Shown here: in pieces, positions 8,717 through 16,610 of the stretch
How the letters are laid out: each line of letters begins with the position of its first letter
How positions within the stretch are numbered: the stretch's first letter is position 1
Notes under the pieces: model-generated
Databases searched by the model: none
What the model saw: only the letters and a program-made list of their open reading frames with translations
Told to the model about the DNA's origin: nothing
From: a virus
DNA length: 27,989 nt
Direction: 5' to 3' (one strand)
Virus record (IMG/VR): IMGVR_UViG_3300048015_000353
Location: 1 to 27,989 of that record
Program-made: the position numbers and the translations under genes

Positions 8717-9838
8717 TCAACTCACCGTGACAGAACTGACGATAATCACACCGCTTGGCGGGGCGGTTAAGTCGGCTGCTGCGCCATTAATCAGTGCGCT
8801 TGTAACACTAATCACGCTTGGGTCGGTATCATGGGCAATCGCCTCGAGCTTTGATGTGGCAAGCGTTCCGGCAATCGGCAGCGTTGCAATCCAATTGACT
8901 ATATTCTGTTGAACGGAAGCTGCGACGCTCGCATGTGTCACCGCGTTGGATGTTTGCAATACGAGGTCGACGGTCGCCAACACCACCACAGGCGCACTTA
9001 TGGTGAACGTCGATCCAATGGGTCGCACGTCGTTGATCGCAGCCCGCGCAGACGATAGCAACGAATTTGCCGGTGCCCCCGTGCCGTCATCCACAATGGC
9101 ACAAAAATTACCAATCATTGTTTGTCCGTCAACAGCCTGATTCTCTAACACGGTATAACGCAAGCCCTGCTGCAAATTGGCGATTGCGGCAAGAACAGCG
9201 ACCTCGGTGGCAAGTGAACGGCTATTAATGTAGAGCTGAAAGCGTGCGCGCAACGCAGCGTCTGATTCGCCGTCCACGCCGCCAGTTGTGGGCAATGCAT
9301 TTGTCACCGAATCAACGCCGGGAATAGGCGAAGCAAGCAGGCTAATTGCGCCGCTTTGCACATTCCCCGCAGCGCCGGGCTGCGACGCCGCAACAGGCAC
9401 CTCGATACTTGCAATTCCTGATGCCAGCGTATAGCCAGAACTGCCATTCCAAGCTGGGTTTGCTGTTTGCTCGGTCACGTAGAAAGTCTGCGAGCCTTGC
9501 GCGACACGAATGCCTGCGCCGACCGGCACCGTCGTCGAAATGCTGGTCGAATACCGACTGAACGTTACGACACCAACAGAAGACGCCGGCGACAAACGAA
9601 AGAACGAAAAATCGGCCATCCAGCTATCGAGATCCGCGCCAACGCTGGTGGCTGCGCGCGTGGCCGACAATACCAGCAACGCGATCCATTGCAGCCAAAG
9701 AGCTACAGATGCACATGCTTCCAGCAACGCGCGCAGCACGCTACCAATGCTCAGGTCCACCAATTGGGATGCGGTCCCCTGCAAGGTCGCCGCCATCTCC
9801 TGAACCATTGTAGAAAAAGTTTGAACCGGCAGCTGCAT
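8717..9838 (-). CDS. Baseplate J-like protein
   Basis: A 373-residue member of the Baseplate_J (P2 gpJ / Mu gp47) family, which forms the wedge arms around the central hub of contractile tails. Visible hallmarks are an N-terminal helix with LVDLSIGSVLRALLEA, the segment GADLDSWMADFSFFRLSPASSVGVVTFSR, and a beta region with IPVGAGIRVAQGSQTFYVTEQ-like strands. Then come AAGNVQSGAISLLASPIPGVDSV and GGVDGESDAALRARFQLYIN, the most characteristic stretch of the family. The length is normal. The ATG at 9838 sits one base after the W stop codon, and the gene is followed immediately by the gpI-position gene, as in P2. Confidence 0.9.
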   Translation of the reverse strand: MQLPVQTFSTMVQEMAATLQGTASQLVDLSIGSVLRALLEACASVALWLQWIALLVLSATRAATSVGADLDSWMADFSFFRLSPASSVGVVTFSRYSTSISTTVPVGAGIRVAQGSQTFYVTEQTANPAWNGSSGYTLASGIASIEVPVAASQPGAAGNVQSGAISLLASPIPGVDSVTNALPTTGGVDGESDAALRARFQLYINSRSLATEVAVLAAIANLQQGLRYTVLENQAVDGQTMIGNFCAIVDDGTGAPANSLLSSARAAINDVRPIGSTFTISAPVVVLATVDLVLQTSNAVTHASVAASVQQNIVNWIATLPIAGTLATSKLEAIAHDTDPSVISVTSALINGAAADLTAPPSGVIIVSSVTVS

Positions 9839-9839
9839 T

Positions 9840-10208
9840 TCAGTTGCTCACCGTGAACGTTAGGGACTGCGCGTCGCCGTTGACAGCGTCTACATAGGAT
9901 ATTGAAAGGTAAATGCTGCCATTTGGCAGCGCGTTTGCGCTTATCGCCGGTTCCGGCTGCCGCGCGACCGCCGCTTCCGCAAATATCTCGCTCTTGATTA
10001 CGCCAACAAGGCTTCGAGCATCAACTGGCATGCCGATAAACTGGCCAAGTCCTGCGCCATAGGTTGGATGCCAGACATAGTCATTTTGGTTTGTCATGAG
10101 GCGCCGCAGCACTCTCTGCTGTCCAAGAATCGCGCCTGAGGTCATCGCGATATCGCCGGTTGGTCCGGCCGCAATATCGCCATTCCAAGATGTATCAGCA
10201 TCATTCAC
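9840..10208 (-). CDS. Baseplate wedge protein W / gp25-like
   Basis: A 122-residue homologue of T4 gp25 / P2 gpW / Mu gp46, the conserved wedge protein that helps connect sheath and baseplate. Seen in the sequence: the start GDIA.TSGAILGQQRVLRRLMTNQNDYVWHPTYGAGLGQFIG, matching the family pattern in which a multi-arginine helix leads to a 'Y.p.yG.gl...iG' motif, followed by a helix (DARSLVGVIKSEIFAEAAV) and terminal beta strands. It starts at GTG 10208 behind AGGTGA at seven bases. It is tightly packed between V (11-base gap) and J (one-base gap), consistent with one polycistronic tail message. Confidence 0.85.
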   Translation of the reverse strand: MNDADTSWNGDIAAGPTGDIAMTSGAILGQQRVLRRLMTNQNDYVWHPTYGAGLGQFIGMPVDARSLVGVIKSEIFAEAAVARQPEPAISANALPNGSIYLSISYVDAVNGDAQSLTFTVSN

Positions 10209-10219
10209 GGTGCAGTCAC

Positions 10220-10744
10220 CTAGTCGGTTGGCACCGGTGGCGCGTCGTCCGGCGGATGAGTATGCATATTGTAGTGGTCGCGCAGCGCACCGAGTGAGCC
10301 ATGAAAGTCTGCAATAGCCCCCGTAACAGTCAGATTGCCGTTGTGCAACCAGGTTGCGGCGCTACTTTCAATTGATCCATCGTTATGCAGTTTTATGAAG
10401 CTACCGGAACCATGAACAAACCAGCATTCGCCAGCCGGCGCTTGCGGTGGCGGTATGCCATTCGACCAAAGTCGTCCCACCACCACGCCTTGCTCGGCAT
10501 CTCCTTCTTGCCACAACACGACAACCTGATCGCCCGCTTGCGGGGGACAGACAAATCCCCAGCCATTGCCGATCCAACATGAGGTAACCGGAAGCCAGCC
10601 TGATAACAGCCCTTCCGGTTGGACAACGACTCGCACGGTGGATGTAGCCGTATCGACGGAACTGACAGTCGCCAGGCGCGGATGAGCCCAAGCCTGATCA
10701 AGCTGTGCCGATTGGCCCTTCAGTATGTTCAGGAACTTGTCCAC
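10220..10744 (-). CDS. Baseplate spike protein V (membrane-piercing tip)
   Basis: A 174-residue gpV-type spike. Residues ~20-95 form the OB-fold (PRLATVSSVDTATSTVRVVV ... VCPPQAGDQVVVLWQEGD.EQGVVVGRLW), and the remainder is a short beta-prism with a C-terminal metal site. The final HTH at residues 161-163 (HxH) corresponds to the motif that coordinates iron at the needle tip of P2 gpV-like spikes. GTG 10744 has AGGAGGG five bases upstream, a very strong site. The start overlaps the end of the hub gene by 16 bases, so the two are translationally coupled. Length and position match P2-type tails. Confidence 0.9.
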   Translation of the reverse strand: MDKFLNILKGQSAQLDQAWAHPRLATVSSVDTATSTVRVVVQPEGLLSGWLPVTSCWIGNGWGFVCPPQAGDQVVVLWQEGDAEQGVVVGRLWSNGIPPPQAPAGECWFVHGSGSFIKLHNDGSIESSAATWLHNGNLTVTGAIADFHGSLGALRDHYNMHTHPPDDAPPVPTD

Positions 10745-11739
10745 GAAGCCCTCCTGGCCAATACATGTTGCGTGCAGCCTCGTTTGCTGGACAAGCAGCG
10801 CTCAACCTCGTATATCTTGTATATTCCGTCAAAGTCGGTGTTTGTCAGAGTGAGTTGCAAAGGTGCTCGCGGCATTGTCACCACATCCGCCGGAGAAGCA
10901 TAAGTAATAATCCGTTCATGCTCGCCCAATTGTAAAGCTGTCCGTATAGCTAATTGCTGCGCATCCGTAAATGATAAGTTAGGTCGCAGAATGATCAGGT
11001 TGCCGACGGCGGACTCGCTTTTTGCATAGTTAGACTGTGCCGATACAGAATTTTGCGTTGCGCAATCCCAACTTTGAACCTCCACCGTAAATCCACTGGC
11101 GATGTCCAAGTCTCGATGCAACTTCATGGCGGAGCATTGTGCAGGTGTTATGGTCAAGGACTGGCTATCAGTTGCGCCGGATTGAAAGAACAAAGTACGG
11201 CCAAAAGTCCATACGTCAAATCCCTCCTGCTGCGCCAGCCAACATAGCACGTCCCATTCGGTAGTTGCACGACCGTGTTGGCTCATCGCCGACCGAGTGT
11301 GGCCGTTCTGGTAATAGCGACCAACGAGCGTGGCGGTTGGTGTCACGGCCACCGACAGACCGTGGCGTTCCGCTAACAAAATCGCGACGTCGCTCGATGT
11401 AAGATTCTCGAAACTTTCATGTGTTTGCGATCTAATAAATAGTGACGTCATGTCGCGGCCGGTAACGTGCAGATCAGCCCGGATTGGATCAACCCGCAGC
11501 GTGTCCGCGACGCCACTAATGAGCAATTGCCATGTTCCATCGATGTTCAGCAGAATTTCAACCCCGACGGGCAGTGCGGCCCAGTCCAACCCCCTCGCAC
11601 CATCCAGCGCTGCGCGGAATTCGAACCGATCTGCGGCGAAATAGGCGTTCGAGGCCACCTCGGCCTCAAATACTGCGTCCAACGGAGATCCATTAAGTAC
11701 AACTTGAAATTTGGGCTGCCGCACTTCACTCTGTAACAA
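10729..11739 (-). CDS. Baseplate hub protein, P2 gpD / Mu gp44-like
   Basis: A 336-residue hub protein. The N-terminal domain (QPKFQVVLNGSPLD....EAEVASN.YFAADRFEFRAAL) and the segment LRVDPIRADLHVTGRDMTSLFIRSQTHESFENLTSSDVAILLAERHGL match the late-control-D / gp44 family: 'sG..d.....p....l.v.GRD....lid', then a helix for the pore ring. The hub caps the tail tube and anchors the spike encoded next. It starts at TTG 11739, supported by AGGAG six bases upstream, and overlaps the X gene by 14 bases. The unusual start codon in a conserved gene is genuine rather than a calling artefact, because the N-terminal family pattern begins within ten residues. Confidence 0.85.
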   Translation of the reverse strand: MLQSEVRQPKFQVVLNGSPLDAVFEAEVASNAYFAADRFEFRAALDGARGLDWAALPVGVEILLNIDGTWQLLISGVADTLRVDPIRADLHVTGRDMTSLFIRSQTHESFENLTSSDVAILLAERHGLSVAVTPTATLVGRYYQNGHTRSAMSQHGRATTEWDVLCWLAQQEGFDVWTFGRTLFFQSGATDSQSLTITPAQCSAMKLHRDLDIASGFTVEVQSWDCATQNSVSAQSNYAKSESAVGNLIILRPNLSFTDAQQLAIRTALQLGEHERIITYASPADVVTMPRAPLQLTLTNTDFDGIYKIYEVERCLSSKRGCTQHVLARRASWTSS

Positions 11740-11911
11740 GAGCCACTCCTGTCACATTCTCCTGATCTGGGATCACAAGCGTGGTCAGCCCACAGATCCA
11801 TGGGTCGGAGATAGCATTAGCAGCGGCAATGGTATGCCAAAGCGTTGCGTCTCCCAGCGTTCGATTCGCGATATCGAAAAGATTACCGCGGCTAATGGTA
11901 ATCGTCTGCAT
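11726..11911 (-). CDS. Tail protein X, LysM-like
   Basis: A 61-residue protein. Almost the whole chain reads as one LysM-like module (ISRGNLFDIANRTLGDATLWHTIAAANAISDP..CGLTTLVIPD), the pattern of P2 gpX (tail_X family). That protein is needed for tail assembly and is encoded between U and D in P2, exactly the context here. The ATG at 11911 overlaps the U stop by one base (TGATG), and the 3' end overlaps the hub start by 14 bases. No better ribosome site is visible, so translation probably depends on coupling to U. Confidence 0.85.
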   Translation of the reverse strand: MQTITISRGNLFDIANRTLGDATLWHTIAAANAISDPWICGLTTLVIPDQENVTGVALVTE

Positions 11912-12588
11912 CAGAAGGCAAGCTGCTTATAGTTTGCCGTGGCACGAGCAACAAAACCGCGGGCGACGGCCGCCATTGCAAGATTGCCCGCGGCGCCGAC
12001 GGCGGTCGGAAGGTCCAATGATGCCAGTGCAATCGCGGACGCCTGAAGTGAATTATCTATCGTCTGCGAAACCGTGGTCAGCGCGATACTTGCGGAAGCA
12101 TAGGACGTTGTGCCATTCCCGTCGGACCCTGCTAGCATAAGTGCCGTCAATGCCTGAGAGACATCGGTATAGGCCGACGCGGTTGTAATATCTGTGATAA
12201 CTGCGTTGACGAGTGGAACAATTGCCGACGGGGCCGCGTTGTCTGGGTCATCGACTATTAGGCAGGTAATCTTATAGTGTATCCACCAACTATTATGGAA
12301 AGCGAATTGCAGGCTCTTTATCACGACTGAATATACAAACTCATCCCAGGCAAGGACAACAGGCTGGCCTGCAATGCGCAGAGCGTCCAATGCACGCGCA
12401 CGATACGTGGCATTTCCTCCCGAAAGCACACCTTTCCAGGCAATATCAGCGTCGTCGGCGCCGAGAGCGTCAACCACCCGAACGCCACCAGGCAGCCGAT
12501 ACACCGCCAATGATTGGGCGCCGCCAAAGCTAACGACCGAGGGTATTTCAAACGAAGCAAACGAAATGGTACCTAATGACAATGTCAC
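11911..12588 (-). CDS. Tail protein U-like (tail completion/terminator position)
   Basis: About 225 residues from the preferred start. The first third, F.SFEIPSVVSFGGAQSLAVYRLPGGVRVVDALGADDADIAWKGVLSG followed by ALDALRIAGQPVVLAWDEFVYSVVI, has the gpU-type pattern 'fGG.Q.l.v..l.GG.rv...lG.d..di.w.G.f.G...RA..L..lr..G..v.l.W'. The remaining part is Ala/Thr-rich and helical. It lies between the tape-measure candidate and X, where P2 has U. GTG 12588 sits two bases after the stop of the upstream gene and directly before the conserved block. A longer frame from ATG 12699 would overlap the tape-measure gene by 109 bases and adds a low-complexity leader, so it was rejected. Confidence 0.7.
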   Translation of the reverse strand: MTLSLGTISFASFEIPSVVSFGGAQSLAVYRLPGGVRVVDALGADDADIAWKGVLSGGNATYRARALDALRIAGQPVVLAWDEFVYSVVIKSLQFAFHNSWWIHYKITCLIVDDPDNAAPSAIVPLVNAVITDITTASAYTDVSQALTALMLAGSDGNGTTSYASASIALTTVSQTIDNSLQASAIALASLDLPTAVGAAGNLAMAAVARGFVARATANYKQLAF

Positions 12589-12590
12589 AG

Positions 12591-13730
12591 CTAAACGCCA
12601 ATCATCGCGCCGGTGGGTAATCTGCTGCGCGTCGGATCGAACGCACTGCCGCTGCACGGCGGGCGGGCAGCAACTTGCGCCAGCCTTTGCTCCATCCATC
12701 GCCCTAACAGGTTACCGTCAAGGTAGAGCTCTCCCGACACAGCAGCTTCACCCAAGGGTGCCGCAGCTGGCTGCTCGGCGGCCGGGGAATTAGCGCCAGT
12801 CGGTCGACCGCGCGTTGCGCCCACCTCAGAGAATGGCGCGTCGTGCATTTTATTCACGACAGAACCAGCGTTCTGAGCCATGATACGCTCCCATGCCGCC
12901 GGGGCGGTCGACTTTTGGCGTTTGGCGGCGGATATGCGGGCCAGGCCTCCGAACGCCCAATCCGGCCGCCTGAGCGCTGAAACACCGCCCGTTAATGGGC
13001 CGAAAGCATAGCCGGGCACACTTGGCGGCAAAGCCGACCCTCGGGTCACTTTAGTTACGCCGCCCGGATTGGCCCGGAACTCTGCGGCGTGCGCGGCGCC
13101 GCTCGCTGTTGCTCCTCTAAGCCTGCCCGCGGAGTGTTCGGCATTCTGTTCAATCCTCGTCGTCACTCGACACGGCGGCTGCACCGTTGTGGAACCGCGT
13201 CTTGCAACGAAGTTCACCTTAGGTTTTGCGGCAGCCTGCTGGTCGGCCGGACCCTGCGGCGTTACCATTGTACGACCATCGCGGCTGGCAAGAAATTGAG
13301 CCTGAGCAAGCTGCAGCTGCACCAATGACTGCGGCTCGCCCGCATTAGCGCGCGCCGCCCGTCTATTTCGGGGTGTCGCGGCATCTGGCGTTTGCAATAT
13401 GAACTCATTATGCCGCCCGGGCACGGCGCTCTTGCCGCCCCGTGGGCGTTCCGACGCAAGAATGGCATTGGCATCAGAAGACGGTCGCGCGCGAAGCTCA
13501 CTCTTGCGCACGACCGAAGATCCAAGCAGCCGGACCCGTAAACGCGGCATCGCAATGATTTTCTCGAGTTTCTTCAGCATCGCCGTGCTGTGTGCGAAAA
13601 TGGCAAGATCGTCCTTGGCTGAGAGAATGGCCCTGGCAATCCACCGGGGTGGGCGCTGCGCGAACGTTACACTCAAGGCTTTTCCTTTGGCAGACAGATT
13701 AGACGAGGCCCGGGCGCCCATAATGGACAT
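12591..13730 (-). CDS. Candidate short tape-measure protein
   Basis: A 379-residue, strongly basic, Ala/Arg/Pro-rich protein. No domain was recognised over most of its length, and no clear hydrophobic segments are present. The last ~45 residues, GELYLDGNLLGRWMEQRLA..A.RPP.SG..FDP....PTGAM, resemble from memory the conserved C-terminus of many tape-measure proteins ('vYLDG..vGr.....La..A'). It lies between the chaperone and U genes, where T is encoded in P2. Tape measures usually have 600 or more residues, so this would be very short. The ATG at 13730 has no good ribosome site, and a small inverted repeat lies just upstream. Alternative: an unrelated tail accessory, with the tape measure absent or encoded elsewhere. 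Confidence 0.5.
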   Translation of the reverse strand: MSIMGARASSNLSAKGKALSVTFAQRPPRWIARAILSAKDDLAIFAHSTAMLKKLEKIIAMPRLRVRLLGSSVVRKSELRARPSSDANAILASERPRGGKSAVPGRHNEFILQTPDAATPRNRRAARANAGEPQSLVQLQLAQAQFLASRDGRTMVTPQGPADQQAAAKPKVNFVARRGSTTVQPPCRVTTRIEQNAEHSAGRLRGATASGAAHAAEFRANPGGVTKVTRGSALPPSVPGYAFGPLTGGVSALRRPDWAFGGLARISAAKRQKSTAPAAWERIMAQNAGSVVNKMHDAPFSEVGATRGRPTGANSPAAEQPAAAPLGEAAVSGELYLDGNLLGRWMEQRLAQVAARPPCSGSAFDPTRSRLPTGAMIGV

Positions 13731-13790
13731 TGCGGCAAGCCCGGTACGGGACCTTTTACTTTCGCACCGAATTACCTACACGGGCAAGTC

Positions 13791-14302
13791 TTATTTGCCT
13801 AACCATTTCTGACTAGCCCAGTCATACTCCAGGCCATCAAGTTGTCCCATGGCAATAATCCACGCCGAGCGCTCTGTGTCAGCTAATGAGAAGGCAACAT
13901 CAAAAGGCACCCCGTTCCTAACCAGGTATAGGCAATCAATGAGATCGGGGTGCCGGCTCAGTTTCCCGTTTTGGCCAACTCCGCGTCGTCTGTCACGTCC
14001 TCGCTAGATGCAGCGGCAATGGCGATTAGCCCCTCGTCACCTAAGCGTTGAACAAGCGATTCCACTTGCGCCTCGGTTACTGGCGAAGGAACCGGCACAT
14101 TATCGATCGCAGTAACCGATACTGCAAGCAATGCCACGCCCAGGTAGGGGAGGTTTTGTGAGAGTTCCGGACCAAGTGCCTTGAACAGGCGCAGCCGATC
14201 GAGCGCCGAGACGCGACGCAAGCAAAGTTGGCGGCCGGTTTCATCGTACAGAACCGTGACCTTCATCGAATCGCTAATAATAAGACTGCTCGGCGTATCC
14301 AT
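13791..14302 (-). CDS. Tail assembly chaperone, frameshift product (E-E'-like / GT-like)
   Basis: Predicted -1 frameshift fusion of the short chaperone (13958-14302) with a 56-residue extension encoded to the stop at 13791. The zero frame reads ACG GGA AAC TGA; slippage on G GGA AAC moves reading one base back to CTG AGC CGG. The extension is open for 57 codons including the stop and reads as a sensible protein: LSRHPDLIDCLYLV, then NGVPFDVAFSLADTER, SAWIIAMGQLDG and YDWASQKWLGK. Tail chaperones of lambda (G/GT) and P2 (E/E') are made this way and set tail assembly stoichiometry. The fusion ends 60 bases before the tape-measure candidate. Slippage frequency cannot be judged from sequence. Confidence 0.8.
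13906..13967 (-). promoter_or_regulatory. Programmed -1 ribosomal frameshift signal
   Basis: Slippery heptamer GGGAAAC at 13961-13967 (minus strand), in the correct zero frame (G GGA AAC) and directly followed by TGA. After a six-base spacer (TGAGCC) comes GGCACCCCG (13946-13954), which pairs perfectly with CGGGGTGCC (13906-13914) across a 31-base loop. The loop itself can fold (CCTA / TAGG). Heptamer, 5-9-base spacer and stable stem are the textbook elements of -1 frameshifting. The open extension behind it supports function. Confidence 0.85.
13958..14302 (-). CDS. Tail assembly chaperone, short form (E-like / G-like)
   Basis: The zero-frame product is 114 residues: MDTPSSLIISDSMKVTVLYD, ETGRQLCLRRVSALDRLRLFKALGP, then an Ala/Val-rich helix (GVALLAVSVTAIDNVPVPSPV) and a C-terminal acidic segment (SSEDVTDDAELAKTGN). 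It sits between the tube and tape-measure genes, where P2 has E and lambda has G. The start is ATG 14302, overlapping the tube stop codon by one base (TGATG), with AGAGG six bases upstream. A longer frame to 14368 would overlap the tube gene by 66 bases. The last codons contain the slippery heptamer of the frameshift described separately. Confidence 0.8.
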   Translation of the reverse strand: MDTPSSLIISDSMKVTVLYDETGRQLCLRRVSALDRLRLFKALGPELSQNLPYLGVALLAVSVTAIDNVPVPSPVTEAQVESLVQRLGDEGLIAIAAASSEDVTDDAELAKTGN

Positions 14303-14730
14303 CAGAGCCTCTGCCGCTGTGTCGCATAGAATTCCAGCTTTTGCTTTACGCTTGTATCGCCACGCCATGAACCCGAGTTTGCCAATCTGAAAACAACACC
14401 ACTAAATTGGTATGTGGATGTCGAACCATCGACTTCGGTGATGTATTGATAGACGAGGCCAGCAGGCAAAGAGCCAGTCGTAAAAAATGCATTCTCGGAG
14501 ATTGCAATAAAATCATCAACCGCGCTGGTTCCGCGCTCCACTTCAAAGCTGCCTTCCCAACCTTTTGGCAACTCCGCGCCCATTGGAACGCCGTCCAACC
14601 GGTCCAGTCGAACCGACTGCGTAATCTGCCGACTCTCAAAGCCAGTAACATATGTGAGGTCGATTCGTCCAAACGGACCCATCACAACGAGCTGGCAGTC
14701 GCGGCCGATCGAGAAGGAATTAATTGGCAT
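14302..14730 (-). CDS. Tail tube protein
   Basis: A 142-residue beta-rich protein directly downstream of the sheath gene, the place of the myovirus tube protein (P2 FII or XkdM-like). Features: SIGRDCQLVVMGPFGRIDLTYVTGFESRQ, a loop with GVPMGAELPKGWEGSFEVERGT, and terminal strands GVVFRLANSGSWRGDTSVKQKLEFYATQR, which fit a tube domain with an exposed 'lPkGWeG.fe..R' strand. ATG 14730 is preferred over an in-frame GTG three codons earlier (14739), whose ribosome site would be too close; GGAAG lies ten bases before the ATG. Coupled to the chaperone by the one-base overlap at 14302. Confidence 0.8.
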   Translation of the reverse strand: MPINSFSIGRDCQLVVMGPFGRIDLTYVTGFESRQITQSVRLDRLDGVPMGAELPKGWEGSFEVERGTSAVDDFIAISENAFFTTGSLPAGLVYQYITEVDGSTSTYQFSGVVFRLANSGSWRGDTSVKQKLEFYATQRQRL

Positions 14731-14874
14731 GGTGCTCACGCTTCCGATCTACGGAGTGATAACAAAAATATTTCTGATATACGGGAACGGCACACCCGCA
14801 GCACGTACTCCGCCATGGCCGCGGCCATCAAGCGTATCATCAGAACCAAGGCAGGTACGCCCTCTTAATCGACA
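14731..14874. other. Sheath-tube spacer with a perfect palindrome
   Basis: A 144-base spacer in an otherwise packed operon. It contains a perfect 14-base palindrome, ATGGCCGCGGCCAT (14815-14828), just downstream of the sheath stop on the minus strand. No T-run follows, so it is not a classic terminator; it could be an mRNA end or processing structure that separates the abundant sheath and tube messages. A 34-codon frame (14736-14840, minus) ends in a GTGA overlap with the alternative tube start but has a weak ribosome site and is not called as a gene. Confidence 0.35.
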
Positions 14875-16440
14875 CTAGGCAGTTGGCAGAATCTGACGCT
14901 GCACAACCACCGTTTGGCCGCCCTCGACATTAACGATAAATATTTCATTTATGCCCTGGAATTGCACCTGAGCATCGCTCTGTACATATCCGAGGCTGGT
15001 GCGGCTTTGAGGATTATTGCTGGCGTCGCAGATGACGGAGAAGGGCAATGACCCGTCGGTACTGCCGAGAATGCCTTGGCCGAATAAATTGTACAAATAG
15101 CTCAGTTGCGTTGCGCGAATTCGGTTAAACAAACCTGTATTGATCACTTGCCCGACGAATTGACCCATTCCGGCTGCCAGCGTTGCGGCTATGAAGTTCG
15201 TCATTCGCGTATAATTATCGCCATTTGTAGCTGGATTACTGGATGTATTGTGTCCGCAGCGAACCCCCCAGTAGGCCCCTCCGGGCTGCGGGTTAGCGAT
15301 CACATCGATACCAGTTTGAAACAGCACTTGAAGTTCGGCGTCGCTGTATACAGAAGACTGGCCGCTTCCCGGCGTCCCTGCGCTTTGCGATCCAACGATG
15401 TTGTAAAGTGGCTTATTTAAACTCGATTGTTCTGGCGATAAATTTCCTAGGACACCAGCGACAAACCCCTGGGGAGAGACGAGTCGAATAATATTGTTGG
15501 TCTGGTCAAACCAGTAAATCCAGTCGCCAAACATCATTTTTGCCGAAAATGAGTCCAGCCCGGACTGCTGCAATACCGTCACAGCATTGGTAATCGTATC
15601 GCCAGCTGGTCCGACAAGTATCATGTATAATCCCTCGGACGCGCCAAAATTCGCCTGCACAACCCATTGCGTTGGGTCGTCCGAGTCACATAGCACACCG
15701 ACGCTGCAACCCTGTCCTCGCAACGCGTACATGCCCTCTCGCGGAACAGTGTCTTGGCCAACCAGAGTTGCTGCGGTGACTCCGGCGGCCCCGTCGGTCC
15801 CACCCAACAATGGCTGACTTGAAATATGCGTTGGCGGAGTGGTTGTGGCAGATCCAATACTGGCGACAATGAGTTGGGAATTTCCCCGCAGCGGACCTTG
15901 GCCGTCATTCACGGCGCTTACCAGGTTCTGCCAAAATTGCGCCGGCGTGGGTGCTTGCAGATTATCAAATACTTCTGGAAGTTGCCCCGGCATCGTGACC
16001 GTAAGGCGCCACGTATTGATGGCCGAACCTGCGCCAAGCGACACCGCCAGCAAATTCCCCGAGGAACCGGTGAACAGCGCGGTAATCATAACTGCAAACG
16101 CCGCGTTGAGCAATCCAAACGCGTAGGTAGCCGACGTGTCAGTGCCGTCCGTGACGCGTACGCAGCGGAAAGCCGAGGCACCCTGTTGCACGGCCGTCGC
16201 AATATTAGTTCCCATATCGTATTTGCGTGCGATGACGGGGCCAAATGAGGATGCAAAGTCTGCCATAGTGCCGATAATTACAGGCTGATTTACCGGACCC
16301 CAACTCGCGGTGCCAACAATCCCGATCAGGTTTGTTGGCACGCCATTCAGGACAAGGTTTTGTGGCGGCACGATCTGCACGTAAAGGTCCGGCACAACAA
16401 GTGCCGTTGTGTTTAAGCTGCCTTGCTGGTAAATAGGCAT
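14875..16440 (-). CDS. Tail sheath protein
   Basis: A 521-residue contractile sheath protein. N-terminal: MPIYQQGSLNTTALVVPDLYVQIVPPQ, then LIGIVGTASWGPVNQPV and SFGP....DMGTNIATAVQQGASAFRCVRV, the sheath pattern of 'vG....Gp.n.pv', '..fG' and 'c.rv'. C-terminal: WGVRCGHNTSSNPATN, NYTRMTNFIAATLAAGMGQFVG and NTGLFNRIRATQLSYLYNLFGQGILG, the conserved sheath C-terminal domain. Its contraction drives the tube and spike through the envelope. ATG 16440 has AGGAG eight bases upstream. The frame stays open to 16614, but that extra stretch has no conserved sheath features and is not included. Confidence 0.9.
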   Translation of the reverse strand: MPIYQQGSLNTTALVVPDLYVQIVPPQNLVLNGVPTNLIGIVGTASWGPVNQPVIIGTMADFASSFGPVIARKYDMGTNIATAVQQGASAFRCVRVTDGTDTSATYAFGLLNAAFAVMITALFTGSSGNLLAVSLGAGSAINTWRLTVTMPGQLPEVFDNLQAPTPAQFWQNLVSAVNDGQGPLRGNSQLIVASIGSATTTPPTHISSQPLLGGTDGAAGVTAATLVGQDTVPREGMYALRGQGCSVGVLCDSDDPTQWVVQANFGASEGLYMILVGPAGDTITNAVTVLQQSGLDSFSAKMMFGDWIYWFDQTNNIIRLVSPQGFVAGVLGNLSPEQSSLNKPLYNIVGSQSAGTPGSGQSSVYSDAELQVLFQTGIDVIANPQPGGAYWGVRCGHNTSSNPATNGDNYTRMTNFIAATLAAGMGQFVGQVINTGLFNRIRATQLSYLYNLFGQGILGSTDGSLPFSVICDASNNPQSRTSLGYVQSDAQVQFQGINEIFIVNVEGGQTVVVQRQILPTA

Positions 16441-16610
16441 CGTGGAATCTCCTGCGGGCTGGGTAGCGTTGAATTCGTTCTTGCATTCACACTCCCTCGT
16501 GGGAGGATGGTTAACCGCCAGCACGCTTTCCCATAGCGATATAAAGAGAAGAATATCCGAGAAATGATAACGTTCGGACACAATGAGCAATCGCGGCTCA
16601 TGGGGGGCCT

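Noticed and set aside
11911-12699. Longer U-like frame from ATG 12699
   Set aside because: It would overlap the upstream gene by 109 bases; the conserved block starts right after GTG 12588.
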